Source: Streptomyces sp. RKAG290 (GTDB lineage: Bacteria > Actinomycetota > Actinomycetes > Streptomycetales > Streptomycetaceae). From it: a DNA stretch of 64,000 bases. The stretch lies in NCBI RefSeq assembly GCF_023701695.1, contig NZ_JAJOZC010000001.1, forward strand, positions 1,798,001-1,862,000. Reading direction: 5' to 3'. Positions 60,618 to 64,000 of this stretch are shown here, piece by piece (positions within the stretch are counted from its first letter, which is position 1; the number at the start of each line of letters is the position of its first letter). The notes beneath the pieces were generated by a model. The model searched no databases. It saw nothing but the letters and a program-made list of their open reading frames with translations, and was not told the DNA's origin. Both the position numbers and the translations under genes were made by a program.

Positions 60618-62306
60618 ATGCGCTTCCCCCGTCCCCGTGCCCGCCCGCGCAGCCTGGCCGGGCAGCTCTTCGCGATGCAGGTGGTGCTGGTGGCGGCCGT
60701 GGTCGCGGGGTGCGCCTTCTTCGCGTACGTCTCCGGCAGCGGACAGGCCGAGGAGACGGCGAGCAGGCAGGCCCGGGCTGCGGCGCTGGCGGTGGCCGAC
60801 TCGCCGTCCGTACGGGAGGCGATCCGCGCCCCGGACCCGTCGGCCGTCCTGCAGCCGTACGCGGAGCAGGTCCGCAAGGACACCGGGATCGCGTTCGTCA
60901 CCATCATGGATCCGCACCGGGTCCGCTGGACGCACCCGGACGCCGACCGGATCGGCGAGACCTTCCTCGGGCACACCGCGCAGGCGCTGCGCGGCGAGAC
61001 GTTCTCGGAGACGTACACCGGGACGCTGGGACCCTCGATCCGGGTCGTCACGCCGATCCGGGACGGCGGCAGGATCGTCGGCCTGGTCAGCGCGGGCATC
61101 ACGGTCGAGCGGGTCTCCACGCAGGTGCGGGCGCAGCTGCGCGCGCTGGGGCTCGCGGCGGGGGCGGCGCTGGCGCTCGGCGGCATCGGCACGTACGTGG
61201 TCAACGCCCGGCTGCGGCGGCACACCCACGGGATGAACGCCGCCGAGCTGAGCCGGCTGCACGACTACCACGAGGCCACGCTGCACGCGGTGCGTGAGGG
61301 GCTGCTGATGCTCGACGGACAGCGCAGGATCGCCCTGATCAACGACGCGGGCCGGGAGCTGCTCGGGCTGGCACCGGGTACGGTCGGGCGCCGGGTGACC
61401 GAACTGGAGCTGCCCGCGCCGCTGACCGGGGCGCTGCTGGCCTCCGAGGAGCGGGTCGACGAGGTGCATCTGACGGCGGACCGGGTGATCGTGGTCAACA
61501 CCCGGCCGGTGGTCGGCGGGGAGCGGCGCGGCACCGTGGTCACGCTGCGCGACCACACGGAACTCCAGGCGCTGTCAGGTGAGTTGGACTCGGAGCGGGG
61601 CTTCACGCAGGCCCTGCGCTCGCAGGCCCACGAGGCGGCGAACCGGCTGCACACGGTGGTGTCGCTGATCGAGCTGGACCGGGCCGAGGAGGCGGTCGGC
61701 TTCGCCACGGCAGAGCTGGAGCTGGCCCAGGCGCTGACCGACCGCGTCGTCGGCGCGGTCGCCGAACCGGTGCTGGCGGCGCTGCTGCTCGGCAAGGCGG
61801 CCCAGGCGAACGAGCGAGGGGTGGAGCTGGTGCTGGCGGACGACAGCCTGATCGACGACGGTTCCCTGCCCGCGACGCTGCCGCAGCGCGACCTGGTGAC
61901 CATCCTGGGCAATCTGATCGACAACGCCGTGGACGCGGCCTCGGAGGCGGTGACGGGCACGCCGGGCGCGGCCGCCGCGGACGGTCCGCTGCCCGCGCAG
62001 CGTACGCACTCGCCGACGCGCCCCGCACGGGCCCGTGTCACCGTGACCGCGCTCGCCGGGGACGGTGAGCTGCTGCTGCGGGTCGCCGACAACGGGGCGG
62101 GCGTCGAACCGGCCGATGCCGCGGAGGTGTTCCGGCGCGGCTGGTCCACGCACGGCGCCGGCCGCGGGCTCGGCCTGGCGCTCGTCCGGCAGGCCGCCCA
62201 CCGCAACGGCGGGGCGGTGGCGCTGGCGCACGGGCCGGACGGCGGCGCGGAGTTCACCGTACGGCTGCCGCTGACCGGCGCCGCAGGGAAGGGAAGGACC
62301 CCATGA
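60618..62306 (+). CDS. CitA/DcuS-like sensor histidine kinase
   Basis: The 562-residue kinase has an N-terminal membrane helix, an extracytoplasmic ligand-binding PAS-like domain (IAFVTIMDPHRVRWTHPD), a second helix, a cytoplasmic PAS domain and a kinase core with phospho-acceptor His in RSQAHEAANRLHTVVSLIEL and HATPase motifs (DNAVDAASEA, VADNGAGVEP). This architecture senses citrate or C4-dicarboxylates outside the cell. ATG 60618 is divergent from the transporter start, and the regulator gene overlaps it by 4 bp (ATGA). Confidence 0.92.
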   Translation: MRFPRPRARPRSLAGQLFAMQVVLVAAVVAGCAFFAYVSGSGQAEETASRQARAAALAVADSPSVREAIRAPDPSAVLQPYAEQVRKDTGIAFVTIMDPHRVRWTHPDADRIGETFLGHTAQALRGETFSETYTGTLGPSIRVVTPIRDGGRIVGLVSAGITVERVSTQVRAQLRALGLAAGAALALGGIGTYVVNARLRRHTHGMNAAELSRLHDYHEATLHAVREGLLMLDGQRRIALINDAGRELLGLAPGTVGRRVTELELPAPLTGALLASEERVDEVHLTADRVIVVNTRPVVGGERRGTVVTLRDHTELQALSGELDSERGFTQALRSQAHEAANRLHTVVSLIELDRAEEAVGFATAELELAQALTDRVVGAVAEPVLAALLLGKAAQANERGVELVLADDSLIDDGSLPATLPQRDLVTILGNLIDNAVDAASEAVTGTPGAAAADGPLPAQRTHSPTRPARARVTVTALAGDGELLLRVADNGAGVEPADAAEVFRRGWSTHGAGRGLGLALVRQAAHRNGGAVALAHGPDGGAEFTVRLPLTGAAGKGRTP

Positions 62307-62986
62307 GCCCCGCGATCCAGGTGCTGGTCGTCGAGGACGACCCCGTCGCCGCCGACGCCCATCGGCTGTACGTGGACCGCGTCCCGGGATTCACGGTGGC
62401 CGCGGTCGCGCGTTCCCGTGCCGAGGCGGTACGGGCGCTGGACCGTACGCCGGTGGATCTGCTGCTCCTGGACCTGTACCTGCCCGACGGGCACGGGCTG
62501 CAGCTGCTGCGCTCGCTGCGGGCCGCCGGGCACGCGGCCGATGTGATCGCGGTGACCTCGGCCCGCGATCTGGCCGTGGTCCGGGAGGGGGTGTCGCTGG
62601 GCGTCGTCCAGTACGTGCTGAAGCCGTTCACCTTCGCCACCCTGCGCGACCGGCTCGTCCGCTACGCCGAGTTCCGTGCGGCGGCCGGTGAGGCGAGCGG
62701 CCAGGACGAGGTGGACCGCGCGCTCGCCACCCTGCGGGCCCCGAACCCCGCGCGGCTGCCCAAGGGACTGAGCGGTCCGACGCTGGAAGCGGTGACCCGG
62801 GTGCTGCGCGCGGCGCCGGACGGTGTGACGGCCGCCGCGGCGGGTGTGGAACTCGGGATCTCCCGCATCACCGCACGCCGCTACCTGGAGCATCTGGTGA
62901 CCGCGGGCCGTGCGCTGCGCAGTCCGCAGTACGGACAGATCGGCCGTCCGGAGCTGCACTACCGGTGGGTGGCACAGGAGCGCTGA
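62303..62986 (+). CDS. CitB/DcuR-like response regulator
   Basis: The 227-residue regulator has a receiver domain (VVEDDPVAADAHRLY, phospho-acceptor in LLLLDLYLPDGHG, Lys in YVLKPFTF) and a C-terminal DNA-binding region of the CitB type (AAAAGVELGISRITARRYLEHLV). It is co-translated with the preceding kinase and likely activates the divergent dicarboxylate transporter gene. Confidence 0.93.
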   Translation: MSPAIQVLVVEDDPVAADAHRLYVDRVPGFTVAAVARSRAEAVRALDRTPVDLLLLDLYLPDGHGLQLLRSLRAAGHAADVIAVTSARDLAVVREGVSLGVVQYVLKPFTFATLRDRLVRYAEFRAAAGEASGQDEVDRALATLRAPNPARLPKGLSGPTLEAVTRVLRAAPDGVTAAAAGVELGISRITARRYLEHLVTAGRALRSPQYGQIGRPELHYRWVAQER

Positions 62987-63121
62987 CCGGGTCACGGGCC
63001 GCTCCGCGCCCCGGCCGGCGCGGTCCCGCGGCAGGACTTTCGCTCTAGGAGCTTCCTACGAGCCGTTATCTCGGTCGAACACACCGTAGTCAGACCGCCT
63101 CCGGCCTCTTACGGTGGGGCC

Positions 63122-63805
63122 GTGCACCCCACCCCGCCTTTCAACGCCCCCGCCGCGCGCAGACTGCGCGAGGCCCTGGGGATGGCCCCCGGCCACGTCG
63201 CCTACGGCCTCGGCGCCCAGTACGGCCTCCGGATCAGCGCCGAGACCGTCGCCGCGTGGGAGCGTGGGATGCAGATGCCCAGCGAGTACGAGCTCACCGC
63301 GCTGGCCGGGGTGCTGTGGTGCGCGCCCGGCGAACTGCTGACCGCCGCCCGGACCCTGCGCGAGCACCGGGTCGCCCGGGAGCTGGCCGCGGACGAGCTG
63401 GCGGGGATGGTCGGGCTGGCCACGCAGGCGTATCTGCGGATGGAGGAGTCGGGGCGGTGGCGCGGCAACGAGCGCCAGTCCGCGGCCCTCAGCGAGGCCC
63501 TGGGCCTGACGCCCGCCGAATTCGTGACGGCGACCGGCCGGACCGAGGAGCTGGCGGAGCTGCTGCGCAACGCGGTCACCTCCCGCTGGCAGGCCTACGT
63601 GCGGCCGGTCGCGAAGCTGGTGCCGGCCGACCGGCAGGTGATCCAGGCCGTACTGGAGCGGCTGCACTCCGACTACCAGGCGCTGATGGTGTCGACGCTG
63701 AGCTGGAGCAGTACGGGCACGGAGCGGGCCGGATCGACGGGGGACGCGGGGCGGGCGTTCCTCGCACAGGTCGTGGAGCGGTTCTGGCTGACGGCCGACG
63801 ACTGA
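63122..63805 (+). CDS. XRE-type DNA-binding protein with two helix-turn-helix domains
   Basis: The 227-residue protein has two XRE-like helix-turn-helix segments: one in the first 75 residues (RRLREALGMAPGHVAYGL onward) and another at ARELAADELAGMVGLATQAYLRMEESG. The C-terminal half is a helical domain of unknown ligand. Such double-HTH proteins are frequent in Streptomyces and may regulate nearby genes. GTG 63122 is the chosen start. It stands alone and ends before a long hairpin. Confidence 0.85.
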   Translation: MHPTPPFNAPAARRLREALGMAPGHVAYGLGAQYGLRISAETVAAWERGMQMPSEYELTALAGVLWCAPGELLTAARTLREHRVARELAADELAGMVGLATQAYLRMEESGRWRGNERQSAALSEALGLTPAEFVTATGRTEELAELLRNAVTSRWQAYVRPVAKLVPADRQVIQAVLERLHSDYQALMVSTLSWSSTGTERAGSTGDAGRAFLAQVVERFWLTADD

Positions 63806-63895
63806 GGCCTGGGGGCCTTTCGCTCGGACCGGGCGCGAGCCCGGCCTGATCAGGTCGGGAGCCCGGCCTGATCCGGGCGCGAGCCCCGGGGGCGG

Positions 63896-63962
63896 CCCGC
63901 GAACGGCGAAGCGGGCCGTGACCACCCACGGGGGCGGTCACGGCCCGCTCGTCGTTCGCGGG
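63896..63962. terminator. Long hairpin after the double-HTH regulator gene
   Basis: Outer arms 63896-63905 and 63953-63962 pair over 10 bp, and inner arms 63911-63923 and 63936-63948 pair perfectly over 13 bp around a GC-rich loop. It lies 91 bp after the regulator stop and is likely its terminator. A repeated GAGCCCGGCCTGATC precedes it around 63837-63876. The last 38 bases of the window show nothing. Confidence 0.75.
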
Positions 63963-64000
63963 GTGCCGGCAGGGTCCGTGCCGCTGACCGGCCCCTGTCG

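Overview
The window is high-GC actinomycete DNA, almost certainly Streptomyces. The signs are strong third-position GC, GTG and TTG starts, ATGA and GTGA gene overlaps, Streptomyces-type GlgE/TreS/Pep2/GlgB trehalose-glycogen genes, a LAL regulator and an acyl-CoA carboxylase epsilon subunit. No RNA genes, insertion sequences or CRISPR arrays were seen.

Positions 1-29.7 kb are the right-hand part of a type I polyketide gene cluster. A giant PKS gene on the minus strand enters at 11483 and runs off the left edge. It begins with a bare loading ACP, then has two full KS-AT-DH-KR-ACP modules, both with malonyl-type AT motifs, and the start of a third KS. Upstream on the same strand are glutamate mutase E and S subunits, a PLP-dependent decarboxylase, an AMP-forming ligase, a [3Fe-4S] ferredoxin, a cytochrome P450, a TIM-barrel isomerase-like protein and a VinK-like acyltransferase. 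By family knowledge this is the vicenistatin-type route: glutamate becomes 3-methylaspartate, which is adenylated, loaded on a carrier and decarboxylated to a 3-aminoisobutyryl starter, then moved to the PKS loading ACP. The product is inferred to be a polyene macrolactam. Divergently transcribed are acyl-CoA carboxylase beta and epsilon subunits and a type II thioesterase. A lone PqqD-like protein, a TetR regulator, a LAL regulator, a phosphopantetheinyl transferase and a second LuxR-type regulator follow. CTTAGGGG/TCTAGGGG boxes occur only before the PKS gene and in the divergent promoter at 20 kb, and look like the cluster's shared regulatory sites.

Positions 29.9-46.7 kb hold primary or lifestyle genes: two paralogous lipoprotein L,D-transpeptidases, glycogen debranching enzyme GlgX, a NarL-type two-component system beside an ABC-2 drug/antibiotic exporter, a heterodimeric ABC exporter, a secreted M4 metalloprotease and a secreted alginate lyase-family protein.

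Positions 46.9-58.2 kb are the alpha-glucan block: glgP on minus, then glgE-treS-pep2-glgB on plus. The genes make maltose-1-phosphate from trehalose, polymerise it, branch the glucan and degrade it. Positions 58.2-64 kb carry a merR-trx operon, a C4-dicarboxylate transporter divergent from a CitA/DcuS-like two-component system, and a double-HTH regulator.

Five conserved genes between 33 and 55 kb (glgX, the second ABC exporter subunit, the M4 protease, glgE and pep2) each carry a single apparent one-base deletion in a short G or C run. This pattern is best explained by sequence error rather than five pseudogenes, and these entries are annotated across the break.
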